Shown: piece by piece, positions 19,665 to 28,959 of the stretch
How the letters are laid out: every line of letters starts with the position of its first letter
How positions within the stretch are numbered: position 1 is the stretch's first letter
From: Paramoeba atlantica
Taxonomy: Eukaryota > Discosea
NCBI GenBank assembly: GCA_977017575.1
Contig: CDRNVI010000051.1
Location: 62,001 to 126,000, forward strand
Length of the DNA stretch: 64,000 nt
Reading direction: 5' to 3'
Notes under the pieces: model-generated
Told to the model about the DNA's origin: nothing
Databases searched by the model: none
The model's input: the letters and a program-made list of their open reading frames with translations, nothing else
Position numbers and translations under genes: made by a program

Positions 19665-19852
19665 TTGGCCGAGACCGCACTGAGGCCGCACCATACCAAA
19701 CGAGACCGCACTGAGGCCGCACCGATACATCCCACCTTTATGTAGAGAAAGCGTTCGGATCTCTCCGAAACCGCGCGAAACCGCGGCGAAACCGTGCGAA
19801 ACTGTACCGAAACCGCGCGAAACCGTGCTGACACAGCACCCGCAGCCCCTCA
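19665..19852. repeat. Degenerate CG-rich tandem repeats ending in CCCGCAGCCCCTCA
   Basis: Two copies of a 32-35 bp unit with GAGACCGCACTGAGGCCGCA are followed by five to six copies of a CGAAACCG(C/T)G decamer-like unit, and then by the end motif at 19839-19852. The decamer resembles units next to the same end motif at 13772 and 22800. This looks like the terminal part of an unknown repeat family. Confidence 0.6.
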
Positions 19853-19980
19853 CTTTTATAATAAAAGTCTCAGTCAAGAATACATTATTCCTGTGTTTAA
19901 GTGAAGGACACCATCGTACACACATTTGAAGTCTCCGTAAGCTTTCGACGAACCGATAGGTAATTCCTGGATTTGCCGAG

Positions 19981-20817
19981 CTACATTTTAACACACTTTG
20001 ACATGGTCAAAGGGCTGACTTCCAAATTTCCTCCATTTGCACTTAAGTCCATGACCGTCATTGTGGGAGGTAAGGCATCAAAACCCACTCTGCCCGTAAA
20101 AGCGTTGCGACTAAGATTGAGTTTATGCATGGAAGGTGGAAGATTGCGGAGATCTATCTCACCATCGAGTTTATTTCGAGACAAGTACAAACTTTCAAGT
20201 TTCATCGGAAGACATGACAAGTTTATATTCCCAACAAATTGATTTCTGTGAAGGAAGAGCTTGACGAGTGTCTCGGGCAACTTCGTCAAATCCAGGTTTC
20301 CTGAGAAATTGTTATACGACAAAGAAAGCACTTTTAATAGAGGAGGAAGCGACGTCAAATCAAGCACCCCGGAAAACTTTGTGCTCGATGACCAAATCTC
20401 CTCCGATGCGTGAGGCAGAGATGTGGCGTCAAATGGTCCGAAGAATGGGTTACTTTGAATATTCAAGAAACATATTTTTGGAGGAAGTACTTGAACGGGA
20501 ACCGCTCCACTAAGCTCATTGTCTCGGACACGAACTGTACACACGGTGTAAGGTAACCCGCCCCACGTGAGATTTCCCGTTAATTGTCTAGCGGACCAAT
20601 TGATGTTTGTGACTTCATCGTCGGAATTGCAAGTGACACCTGTCCACGTACATGCCTGTGTTTCATTCATGGTTATCGCTATCGTGGGGGTCATATGCTC
20701 AATAAATTGTGCCATCTGGATATCCTGTGAGAGCACGGCTTTTCTCACTTTACCCGGACGTGTGCGAGGAGGGGTTGAATCCGCAGGTGTAACGTTTCTA
20801 AGTTTTAGAGATGGCAT
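19981..20817 (-). CDS. Secreted leucine-rich-repeat protein, subfamily A
   Basis: A 278-residue protein. The leader MPSLKLRNVTPA precedes DS and is short for a signal peptide. The segment GKVRKAVLSQDIQMAQFIE is followed by the cap ACTWTGVTCNSDDEV. Nine or so LRRs follow, e.g. LPPLLKVLSLSYNNFSGNL and LPETLVKLFLHRNQFVGNI. Many stretches are nearly the same as in the gene at 17063, including the region around the second to fifth repeats. The two probably arose by duplication. It ends in VSPLTMSKCVKM without anchor. Confidence 0.85.
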   Translation of the reverse strand: MPSLKLRNVTPADSTPPRTRPGKVRKAVLSQDIQMAQFIEHMTPTIAITMNETQACTWTGVTCNSDDEVTNINWSARQLTGNLTWGGLPYTVCTVRVRDNELSGAVPVQVLPPKICFLNIQSNPFFGPFDATSLPHASEEIWSSSTKFSGVLDLTSLPPLLKVLSLSYNNFSGNLDLTKLPETLVKLFLHRNQFVGNINLSCLPMKLESLYLSRNKLDGEIDLRNLPPSMHKLNLSRNAFTGRVGFDALPPTMTVMDLSANGGNLEVSPLTMSKCVKM

Positions 20818-21339
20818 TATTACTCAATAAATAATAGTCTGTTGCTGTTCTTTTTCAAGAAAAATATATTCAAAAAGTGACGAAAATGTTTTACTTGCGC
20901 ATGAATCAAATATAACTCTTACCAGCATTCCATGCATTTCATCTGTTCTAACAAATTCTATACATTAAACTAACAAAGGCTGGTCATCTCCTTTATGAGC
21001 TATAAAATGATTTTATAAAAAATAAAATCCCAAGGGGCGTGCTTGTGAAAGTAATTCAACAAGTGTTTCTTTGGGTCACTAGTCCATACCTTAGTGAGTA
21101 CGGAGTGTACGTACGATTTGCGGAGTAGATGCGAGTACGTACACGAGTACGTACTCGCATGCACTCGCTAAAAATAAATTTTGATGTTGATATTTTTTAC
21201 AAAGGTCCCAAACATTTTTCATTATTTTAGGAATCTCCAAAGCGTTCGGATAATGTTGGATTTACAGAAACGGTATCTTTATCGTATGAGTAGTTTTTCT
21301 ACCTTTCTCGTACTCGTAGTGTACTACTACTACTCGTAT

Positions 21340-21340
<1 letters not shown>
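20818..21340. other. Intergenic DNA, no gene recognised
   Basis: No supported gene. The stretch includes GAGTACGTAC-type repeats at 21095-21165 and a loose copy of the LINE-associated near-palindrome (TTTACAGAAACGGTATCTTT at about 21254-21273). Confidence 0.4.
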
Positions 21341-21437
<97 letters not shown>

Positions 21438-21438
21438 A
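21341..21438. repeat. (AGT)n microsatellite
   Basis: About 32 uninterrupted AGT triplets, preceded by a short stretch of the complementary ACT type (TACTACTACT at 21323-21333). It makes a long leucine run in one minus frame, which is a composition artefact and not a gene. Confidence 0.95.
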
Positions 21439-21723
21439 CTTTGAATTGCTTAATTTAGAAGTAATTAAACGTAGTAGTACGTATTGCCCAGTAACATTGA
21501 TATAGCATCGCCTATTGATATATCCTATTGATATAGGACTTGCCACTTTTCTTATCTCATAAGCTTCGGGGGGCACGTTGAGATGCTTGCTCATACGCTC
21601 TTTGAATTTTATGATGTTGTCATGATATGACTCAGATGCATATCCGACAAAACTATCGTACACGTACATCACGCACCCTTGGATGTAAACAAGAATGAAA
21701 TGATATGCGTAGTAGAGGCATGC

Positions 21724-21925
21724 AAAAATGCCGGCGTTGGTAATACCTTCTCAGGATAATAACAACGCCACGTTTTTTCAGCCTCGGAAATGGAGCTTGC
21801 TTGCCTGAATTGATGCCAGTCTGACCTCTTTCTCTTTCTCTTTTTTTGTTATATTCATCATTTCGAGGCTGAGAAAACGTGGCGTTGCTATTATCCTGAG
21901 AAGGTACTACCAACGCCGGCATTTT
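21724..21925. mobile_element. 202-bp fold-back MITE
   Basis: The left arm, starting AAAATGCCGGCGTTGGTAAT, and the right arm are inverted copies over about 67 bp with few differences (both include CCTTCTCAGGATAATA and AACGCCACGTTTT). A spacer of about 68 bp separates them. The element could form a long hairpin. It lies 220 bp before a Harbinger-like transposase relic. No target duplication is clear. Confidence 0.8.
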
Positions 21926-22145
21926 CACAGCCTTCGTAGGCACATTGATACCGGGACCAAGCCCATGTTGCTAAGATTAACATGAAGGAGGCAGGCATTA
22001 AGTGCCCCTCTCCTCCTGACCAAAAAAGGGAAATTCTTACTTTTCCCAGTATTCCTGGGAAAACAATTAACCCGAGGGATGACCCTCCCAGCACTCCTGA
22101 GGATGACCTGAGGGAATATTTCTTTTTGACCATCATGAAGATGAA

Positions 22146-22589
22146 ATGTTTTTGGCGGAGCTAGGATACGTGAGTTGCAACCACTGTTTTGTTCCATTCA
22201 AGACACCACACAAAGGTTGCCTTGATGAACACCAGGATCGGTTCAACCGCATGCATTCTTGGATTCGTTCAAGAATCGAGCGTTGTTTCGCTCGTTTCGA
22301 AAAATTTCGTTTTTTTCATGGAACGGACCACGATATTACGTGGGTAAAGGATGCCGTTCAGATTGTATCTGTTGCAGTGTATGGTTTGCTTGCATCAGAA
22401 CCCCAATACGACTTTGATAGTGAAATAAATATACACTTGCAAAATATCGATGACTCATCTTTTTGTTGGTGTAGCAAAGGGTGTGGTTTAGTCAAACCGA
22501 TTGATGAAAGGATGGATTGGCTCAAAGAACACATATACGATGTGGGATATGTTCCCAAGAAACCACAGCATGGATCAAAAACTAAATAA
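22146..22589 (+). pseudogene. Harbinger-type (DDE) transposase, C-terminal part
   Basis: A 147-residue frame with GYVSCNHCFVPFKTPHKG, then EHQDRFNRMHSWIRSRIERC, FARFEKFRFF and a closing helix VSVAVYGLLASEP. The N-H-x-H/R-R-x2-I-E-R-x-F-x-R-F-K/R pattern is that of the last catalytic block of Harbinger/IS5-type DDE transposases (E in IER). The N-terminal half with the two aspartates is not seen in frame upstream. It is best read as a fragment; the first ATG is unlikely to be the original start. Confidence 0.55.
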
Positions 22590-22799
22590 AATTAAGTAGC
22601 TAGTCGTTTTCCATGAATTGCGAAATGTAAACTACGTAGTCATATCGTATACATGGCTTATAAATTTTTGTTATTATCGTATATTATGTACACTATGTAT
22701 GTCGCACATTATGATTTCTCCTTCGATCTAACTATTTTTCTCCTTCAATGTCTGCAGCTCCGACTAATTTCGCATGCTTTCAGAGGATTTTTTTTCAAC

Positions 22800-23030
22800 C
22801 CGCGCCGAACCCGCACCGAACCCGCGACCCGCAGCCCCTCACGTATTTAAGTTGGAAGCTAGAAGCCAAAAGTTGATTTTTCTATTTAAAACATTATAAA
22901 AATTGAAGGTTTTGAAAAATGCGAATTTTGCTTTAATTTAAACTTGTTTTCACAAGATACCCCTTCTTGGAGACGTGACACGCCTCCTAAAACATACGGG
23001 TCCTTAAATATACGGATATACTACTAGTAT
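22800..23030 (+). repeat. CCCGCAGCCCCTCA repeat followed by an R1 fragment
   Basis: GCGCCGAACCCGCACCGAAC, then CCGCGA and the end motif (22828-22841). About 100 bp later comes a piece of repeat R1 (TTGTTTTCACAAGATACCCC, TTCTTGGAGACGTGACACGC). The same order, end motif then R1, is found at 28625-28800. Confidence 0.6.
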
Positions 23031-23059
23031 CAATCCTGAAATACACGGATACTGTACCA

Positions 23060-24110
23060 TTGCCCATTGTACAATAACTTTACCTGTAGGGTTATACGAG
23101 CCCCTGACAAAATAATGGCTCGCCGTTACTCACTGTGATTCCTGTTCCCCTAACATCATAGAACAAGTCACTTGGACCGCGATTCAAATCCAATGTGCCT
23201 TCAAGACCAGCGTTGAACTGCGCATGATGATGATATCATATCTTTTAAGATAGAGTTTTTTGAGGATGTAACTAACTTGCGCATATGACGCTGTTAGGTG
23301 CATCCCTTATGCGGACAGTGTCTCTGCATCGCTCCATTGCGGGGAATCACGCTTATGCCATAATAAGAAGCTGGAACGGATAGCAGCTCGGGAGAGTGAC
23401 GCCCGACATTTAGCCCCCAAATCTTCGTCCCCTCCAAACAACCGATTAATATCCGCTGAGGAGGCTACCAGACCACCTCGTGCTCCAATTTCGAATACGA
23501 GGAGGTACGTTTTCGGGTGCACTGTTCGTCGTTCGTGTAATAGGGCGTTATTTCTTTAATCACACAGGTAAGAGATCAAAGTCCGCGTGTCCTGTAAACA
23601 AGTTATCGTTTATGGGAATGCCATAGAGTCTTGATAGAGTACAAAAATTAGGCGTTCCTGTTAATTCATTCCGCCCAACACAGAAATTCCGCAACGACGG
23701 AAGAACTTCGAATGGTAGATGACCGGAAAATTGATTACCCGGGCAAGAAAATCTTCAATGGTCGACGGGATATATTGCCAATTTAACACACCTTTAAATA
23801 TCAATCTGTATAATGTTGGGAGGAAGAGACGAGAGGTCTACACGACCTTGTAGCTTATTCATTGAAAAGTAGATATCAGTCATGGTCCTTGGGAGGTATC
23901 GCATTTCGCGTCCTCCATAAAACTCATTGTAGGAGGCAAAAACATTCGTCATATTCTCGGGGAGGTTTTCCAGTTCTACTTCACCTGATAACGCGTTAAA
24001 CCCAACATTAAGACTTCAAATGGTACGGGGTAAACCGTTGAACGAGAAATTTCCCCGGAGGTTTAAATAACTGCATGCGATCGCATCAACATTTCCGGTC
24101 TGACTGCAGT
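23060..24110 (-). pseudogene. Chimeric LRR pseudogene interrupted by a LINE scrap
   Basis: The region aligns with the two neighbouring LRR genes near 30-31.6 kb. Positions 23070-23793 match the gene at 30124-30780, and from 23796 the match jumps to the gene at 31102-31725 (ATATCAATCTGTATAATG). About 670 bp are missing between them, with CTTTxAAAT as microhomology at the junction. A LINE 3' end of about 330 bp (23223-23550) sits in the first half. Frameshifts and stops are frequent, so no product is expected. It is a record of a past duplication of the 30-31.6 kb gene pair followed by deletion. Confidence 0.8.
23223..23550 (-). mobile_element. 5'-truncated LINE, RLE family, 3' end only
   Basis: A 71-residue frame (23522-23307) reads LLVFEIGARGG, FGGDEDLGAKCRASLSR and LLWHKRDSPQWSDAE. 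This matches the C-termini of the two long LINEs (ALAFEIGARG and LLAIEVGARG, IIWARRNEAEWTDEE). It is followed by about 80 bp of 3' non-coding DNA ending ATCATCATCAT against LRR sequence. 5' truncation is typical of incomplete target-primed reverse transcription. No clear target duplication. Confidence 0.75.
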
Positions 24111-24131
24111 TACTTTACTAAAAATAAAGAG

Positions 24132-24458
24132 TACTGTACCCCCCTAGTTATCTGTCGCTGGGGAACAAGGGGACAATGATGGGGATGTTGAAGGGAATGA
24201 TGAAAGGGATGACGGAGAGGAGAACGAGTTCCGACTTCTGTTTTCCAATTTTGGCCGTAGAACTCAACGCAAAACCATTAGCCTATAAGCAGAACAGAAG
24301 AAAAATTGAAGTTTTCAAAATTTTATGAATTTTTCATTTTGTTTAGAAAGGCGACAGACAAGTGGGGGGGGCGACGAAAAAAATATATTCGAAGGGCCGA
24401 AAAGCGATAGATAACTAGGGGGGGTGGGGGGGTGACAGATAAATAGGGGGGTTCAGTA
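24132..24458. mobile_element. 327-bp MITE with TACTGWACCCCCC ends
   Basis: Left TACTGTACCCCCCTAGTTAT and right, in reverse, TACTGAACCCCCCTATTTAT match for about 27 bp and begin with TA, as in Tc1/mariner elements. Two extra copies of the end motif are stacked inside the right end (about 24352-24425). An isolated left end stands at 57378-57405. Confidence 0.65.
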
Positions 24459-24640
24459 ATAAAAGAATGTATTCCTACCCCAATACCTGAATTCACATTC
24501 ATTGACATCACTACATGCATTGCACCTGTTACAACACGCTCTATACACAATCTACATCTGTACCTCCTCCATTTTTACACCACACACCAACCCACCTATG
24601 CAGCACGCGTACAAAGGTCCGTGCCATCTCCTGTCCCCCC

Positions 24641-27600
24641 CTACACCCCCCCGTCCCCCCCTCCCCCACCCCCCCCACTCGCCACATACTCCCTCACATC
24701 ACTCCTCACCCCCGTCACCCGTCCACTCTTCCGGTCCACCTCAAACGTCTTACTCGGCAACTGCGCGAGCACGTTCCGGTGGGGCGCCAGCGCGGTGCCG
24801 TGGAACAGGGCCAGCGGGTGGTGCCGCCGCACCTCCCACAGCCGCTCCACCCTCTCCGCCTTCCCCCCCCACGGGACTTTCCCATCCACGGTGGTGACAA
24901 AATCCCGGATCTCCTCCGGGGCGTTTCGAATCACCCCGACGGGTCGCCGCTTGTGGGTCCAGAACCGGCCCCTCTCCGTGAACGCACTCGGGCCGAGACG
25001 GTCGCGGAGGTAATGCCCGTCCCGGGGGAACAGCAGGGGCTGGTCGTCCTCCTGGTGGCACACAAAATCCCACGGGGTGTACTTATGGAAGTAATTCAGC
25101 AACAGGTAGTCCTTTCGGTCGTTCGCGGTGAGCCGACGGTAGTTGTCGGCCCGCAGGTTGTCCCAGCGGTACCAGCCGTCGAGCTCGGCGAGTTGCTTCA
25201 GACTCTGCAGGGGGTGACGGTGGGGTGGGGGGGCGAGAGGGTCGAGGGCGTGGGGCTTTGCGCGGAGGGAGGCTTTGGGGTCCCGCACGTCGAGGTAGCG
25301 CTTGAGACCCCCGGAGTGGCGAAGGGTCTCCTCGGGGACGACACGCTCGGGGAAGTCCGGGGTGAGTTGCCAGAGTTGGACGCGGTCGAGGGGGGGGGTG
25401 TCGGGGGCCCCGTCGCGGAGGTAGACCACGGAGAGGGCGGGGCAGGAGGGGGGGTTGAAATAGGGTTCCTGGGGGAACTGGGTGACGACGGCGCGCTCGG
25501 GGGGACCGACACGGCCGTGGCCGAGGGAGCGGGGGACACAGACGACGTGCCCGCGGGTGAGGCCGTCGCGGGGGGTGGCGTAGCTCCAGCTCTCGACCCC
25601 GGCGTACACGCGCTGTTCCCAGAGGTAGTCCTGGGTCTCGACGTAGTTGAGAACGTTGCAGGGGAGGGTGTTGGCGCCCCAGTTGAGGTGGAGGTTGGGG
25701 TCTGGAGGGGTGTGTTCCAGTGGGGCGTGGTCCCATTCCGATGTCGCAAGTTGCGCTTTTTTACCGTTTTCTAAAATCACGTGGATATGTCCAGGATGCG
25801 TTGCCGCGGCGGCGCTCGTGCTCACCACGTCCGGGTCTTTTCGTGCGAAACAACGTAAGGAGGGGATGAACTTGCGTTGTTCGAGAATGGAGGTCCACTT
25901 CTTCTCGTGTTCCGCTGTTTCCAGGGCAACGTACTCGTTGTATCGCTCTCGCTGCTCCGCAGTGAGATGGCGTAGAAGCTCTGGAGGTTGTTCATAGCGT
26001 AACTGGCACGGTGGGGGCTTAAGAAAGGTCTGAGTCGCTTGATTGCCGTGGTCACCAGCCTGTACGATGCGGTTTTTCAGAAATGAAATCGACAGCAGTG
26101 GTTCTTTCACCGTAACCTCCCCAGAAGTTGATACCTCATCCGGCGGGAGCACTTCCCCAAACCACGCACGGAGATGCTCCGCGGAAATCAGCTCGAGATC
26201 CGTACGCCTGGGGTCTACAAAACTAGTACGCTCGCACAACGCGTCGAGTTTCTCCCGCCGCGCATCACGTTCGGGGATGGTCTCGCTTCGCTTTGGCTCG
26301 AGGTTGTGAATCAGCGCAAGTCGACGGCGCTGGTAGCCATGCTCGCGGTATCGCACGAACAATCCCCACTCCTCCCGGGAAGGTTTTCCGCGTGTAAGTA
26401 CCGGCATCCCAATAACGTCGCTCTTTAGATTAAAAAGTTGAAGATGTTGTCGTGCGGGATGTGGCATAAAATATTCCATCGGACGTTCCCCACTTTGGTT
26501 CTTTTTTAACCTTACCCGGTCATCAATTTGGGTACGGATCGGGACCCCGAGCCAGGTATGCTGGGCGTCGGTGACATCACTCTTCCCTAGCGCAATATTT
26601 CGCGTGCGTCGATCGACGTCAAACGAGGTCGGGAGCAGAACTTCCATATTCTTCCGCCGACCATAGGGGCTGGCATGGGCCGGGTCCCCACCAAACATCC
26701 CCCCACGGTAGGCATTCGCGTAGTAACTTGCCGCAGTAAGGTACCGCTCATCATTTTGCCCACGGCGAAACGTCCGCTGATCCGGGCCTCCATCCCGCAC
26801 CAGCGGTCCCTGCCGCCCCAGGCCAAACTCCGAGGCCTTTTGCTGTTCCTCCGCCCTTCGCTCCGCATCCGCCGCCACGGAACGCTGGCGCAACGTAAAA
26901 TTTGTCCTGTCCTCCCCCAGCAGCGGGACCCCGGAATCTGGGGAAGACAACAAATTCTCTTGTGCCCCCCCTGCTCCTTTGATACTCTCCACGCTGGGGA
27001 GATAATAACTCCCGAGGTTGGCCTCGGCCTCCTTTCGAGGAGGCGCCGGGCTTAGGGGCCCGACCGCCGGGGAGCCGTAAAACGCTCTCCCGACCTCTGC
27101 CCTTTTTTTATCGTACCCCTGGAACGGGGGGTTCCGGTAGCGCTGGGCGTCGTGGTAGTCATACTCCTCCTTGTCTCGGAACCCGTGCAGCTGATACAGC
27201 GTGCGACGGTCCGAGGCCTCCTGGGCCTCCCGCGCGCTGCGGGTTTGGTACGCCGCAAGGCTTGGGCCACTTTGGTGACGTAACACCCCAGGGTCCGTTT
27301 TGGGAACATCCCAGGAGGTCGGGGAAGTGGGTGAACCTCCAAATCTTGAGGAAGAGGAAGCACTGGACAAAGTTGAAGAAGGCAAACCTAAGGCTTCACC
27401 TCTTTGAGGAGATACCCCTCCTGTACTCCCAGGGGTTGCGGTTCCTGTTCTTTCTTTATTTGTACTTGCCATTGCGTCTCCCAAATTTATAGGGGTGTGG
27501 GGACCCCTAAAGGAATCCTGAGGTTGTCTATGACCACCACTACTACGGGGTAACCCCGCGTGGGTGAGTTGGTCGTGAAACCATTGAGAGAGATGGGCGG

Positions 27601-28156
27601 CAGGGGTTGCGGTAGGGGGAGAAGAATGGGAAGAGAAGGGAGAAGAGGGGGAAGAGCTTGAAAGAGAGGGGGACCCCAACGAGGCGCGTACGCCCTGGGA
27701 GGAGAATGGTAGCGGGGTTGTCCCCATTGCACGCCCGGGGGAGGAGGCGGTGTGATCCATCGAGGGCCGGGCGGTAGAGATCGATCGTGAGAGCTCACGC
27801 TGCTGTGCGGCGAAGGCAGACTGGTGGGACAAATCTACCATGCGTGTGGGATGGGGGTGGAGACCGGATTCGGGGGGAACGAGATGGTGGGGGGCACCGA
27901 GACGGCCGCCCTCGGTGACCAGCCGGGGGGCGAAGTGAGGGAGCCCGGTGGGGTCACGGACGTAGTCCCGGTGCGCGGCCCCCCCGATGGGGTCGTAGGG
28001 GAGGAGGTGGGGAGCATCCGGCCGGGTGGGGAGGATGCCAGAGGACCCGGTAGGGGGGGCAGTGGAAGAAGGAGTGTGCCGGATTGCATGCGAGAGCTGA
28101 CTCGCGACCCCGCTGGTGAAGGTAGAGAAGGAGGCGAGGGGAGGGGTAGAGTGCAT
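24641..28156 (-). CDS. Unknown GC-rich 1171-residue host protein
   Basis: One uninterrupted frame of 1171 codons from ATG at 28156. The first 300 or so residues are low-complexity (Ser, Pro, Gly, His rich; runs such as SLSSSSPSSPFSSHSSPP). From about 330 onward it is ordinary globular sequence with many Trp, Tyr, Arg and Pro: e.g. YQLHGFRDKEEYDYHDAQRY, SYYANAYRGGMFGG, KKNQSGERPMEYFMPHPARQ, LLNYFHKYTPWDFVCHQEDD, and RDRLGPSAFTERGRFWTHKR. It ends in a polyglycine-rich tail. No signal peptide, membrane helix or known catalytic motif was recognised, so no function is proposed. Base composition is far more GC-rich than the LRR genes, and third positions are mostly G or C, as in the TMEM184-like gene. 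The length and clean frame argue for a functional host gene. Long plus-strand frames over it are shadows. Confidence 0.85.
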   Translation of the reverse strand: MHSTPPLASFSTFTSGVASQLSHAIRHTPSSTAPPTGSSGILPTRPDAPHLLPYDPIGGAAHRDYVRDPTGLPHFAPRLVTEGGRLGAPHHLVPPESGLHPHPTRMVDLSHQSAFAAQQRELSRSISTARPSMDHTASSPGRAMGTTPLPFSSQGVRASLGSPSLSSSSPSSPFSSHSSPPTATPAAHLSQWFHDQLTHAGLPRSSGGHRQPQDSFRGPHTPINLGDAMASTNKERTGTATPGSTGGVSPQRGEALGLPSSTLSSASSSSRFGGSPTSPTSWDVPKTDPGVLRHQSGPSLAAYQTRSAREAQEASDRRTLYQLHGFRDKEEYDYHDAQRYRNPPFQGYDKKRAEVGRAFYGSPAVGPLSPAPPRKEAEANLGSYYLPSVESIKGAGGAQENLLSSPDSGVPLLGEDRTNFTLRQRSVAADAERRAEEQQKASEFGLGRQGPLVRDGGPDQRTFRRGQNDERYLTAASYYANAYRGGMFGGDPAHASPYGRRKNMEVLLPTSFDVDRRTRNIALGKSDVTDAQHTWLGVPIRTQIDDRVRLKKNQSGERPMEYFMPHPARQHLQLFNLKSDVIGMPVLTRGKPSREEWGLFVRYREHGYQRRRLALIHNLEPKRSETIPERDARREKLDALCERTSFVDPRRTDLELISAEHLRAWFGEVLPPDEVSTSGEVTVKEPLLSISFLKNRIVQAGDHGNQATQTFLKPPPCQLRYEQPPELLRHLTAEQRERYNEYVALETAEHEKKWTSILEQRKFIPSLRCFARKDPDVVSTSAAAATHPGHIHVILENGKKAQLATSEWDHAPLEHTPPDPNLHLNWGANTLPCNVLNYVETQDYLWEQRVYAGVESWSYATPRDGLTRGHVVCVPRSLGHGRVGPPERAVVTQFPQEPYFNPPSCPALSVVYLRDGAPDTPPLDRVQLWQLTPDFPERVVPEETLRHSGGLKRYLDVRDPKASLRAKPHALDPLAPPPHRHPLQSLKQLAELDGWYRWDNLRADNYRRLTANDRKDYLLLNYFHKYTPWDFVCHQEDDQPLLFPRDGHYLRDRLGPSAFTERGRFWTHKRRPVGVIRNAPEEIRDFVTTVDGKVPWGGKAERVERLWEVRRHHPLALFHGTALAPHRNVLAQLPSKTFEVDRKSGRVTGVRSDVREYVASGGGGGGGDGGV

Positions 28157-28568
28157 GGGGGTGGGGTTTTAGTAACCGAAAAGTTTGAATGAATAGCTGT
28201 AGATGCGTAATTCTAAATTTATTTTACGGGTGAAATAATATATAGAGGGTTGAAACCTATGAAAGGCAAAACCAGTCAAAACCAGCACAGTCCTCATTGT
28301 CATGGCGAAGAAAAGTATTTTGTCAAAAATAGTGAAGAGCATACTTCGTCTCCATTGTGCGCTGAACATTTTTGCGCTGAATGTTTTTTTCGCTGAACAT
28401 TTTTGCGCCAAAAAAATGAAAATTTTGTAAAAGGGTCCGAGGTCTTGGGGCGCGTTTTCCACCCCCCTACCAAGGGGTGACCCCCCCTGGTATCCGCAGG
28501 ATGGGTTCGCCAAGTTCGAATTCTTTCGGAAAACATTTTTCAAAGAAAAATCTACTTGGCGAAACAAA
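28157..28568. other. Upstream region of the 1171-residue gene
   Basis: The stretch carries the presumed 5' flank of the minus-strand gene. AACATTTTTGCGC is repeated at about 28366-28378 and 28397-28409 with CGCTGAAT(G/A)TTTTT between. The block TTTTCCACCCCCCTACCAAG, then CCGCAGGATGGGTTCGCCAA, TTCGAATTCTTTCGGAAAA at 28455-28540 recurs at about 58755-58815, so part of it is an interspersed repeat. Confidence 0.45.
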
Positions 28569-28638
28569 TGAGGGGCTGCGGGTGAGGCCCAATATGAGCT
28601 CACGCGAGATCACACGAGATCATACCCGCAGCCCCTCA
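28569..28638. repeat. 70-bp mini-element with 15-bp inverted ends
   Basis: TGAGGGGCTGCGGGT at the left is the exact inverse of ACCCGCAGCCCCTCA at the right. The interior has two GCGAGATCAC-type units. If the repeat is taken as GAGGGG ... CCCCTC, the flanks are AAAT on both sides, a possible 4-bp target duplication. It is the only place where both ends of this family are seen together. Confidence 0.7.
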
Positions 28639-28654
28639 AATGATAAAGAACCTA

Positions 28655-28800
28655 TTGCTTCGAAATCGTTTCGCCTATTGTAATCCAAGAGTTTAGGACC
28701 CATGCTAGCTTTCTACGTCGTTGTTTTCACAAGATACCCCTTCTTGGAGCCGTGACACACCTCCTAAAATATACTGGTCCTGAAATATACGGATATACAG
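28655..28800 (+). repeat. Interspersed repeat R1, short copy
   Basis: Contains ACCCATGCTAGCTTTCTACG, TTGTTTTCACAAGATACCCC, TTCTTGGAGCCGTGACACAC and CTGAAATATACGGATATAC. It matches the first third of the long R1 copies at 15594 and 58862 and the scrap at 22944. Confidence 0.65.
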
Positions 28801-28959
28801 GGGGTGGCACTTGAACCTGGGGGGTTTAACTTTGTAAAATTTGCTCAAATTTGTAAAATAATAGCGCATTCGAGAGCTCTCTCAGAGTTGTATTCTTTGG
28901 CTTATTCGGACCGCGCAAATTAAACGATTTAATCCGGTGATAAAAAAACATTATTTTAT

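Noticed and set aside
21262-21672. Minus-strand frame with a long leucine run
   Set aside because: It is the (AGT)n microsatellite read in one frame; flanks have no coding features.
24515-25774. 419-codon plus-strand frame
   Set aside because: It lies wholly over the 1171-codon minus-strand gene and is a product of GC-rich codon positions.
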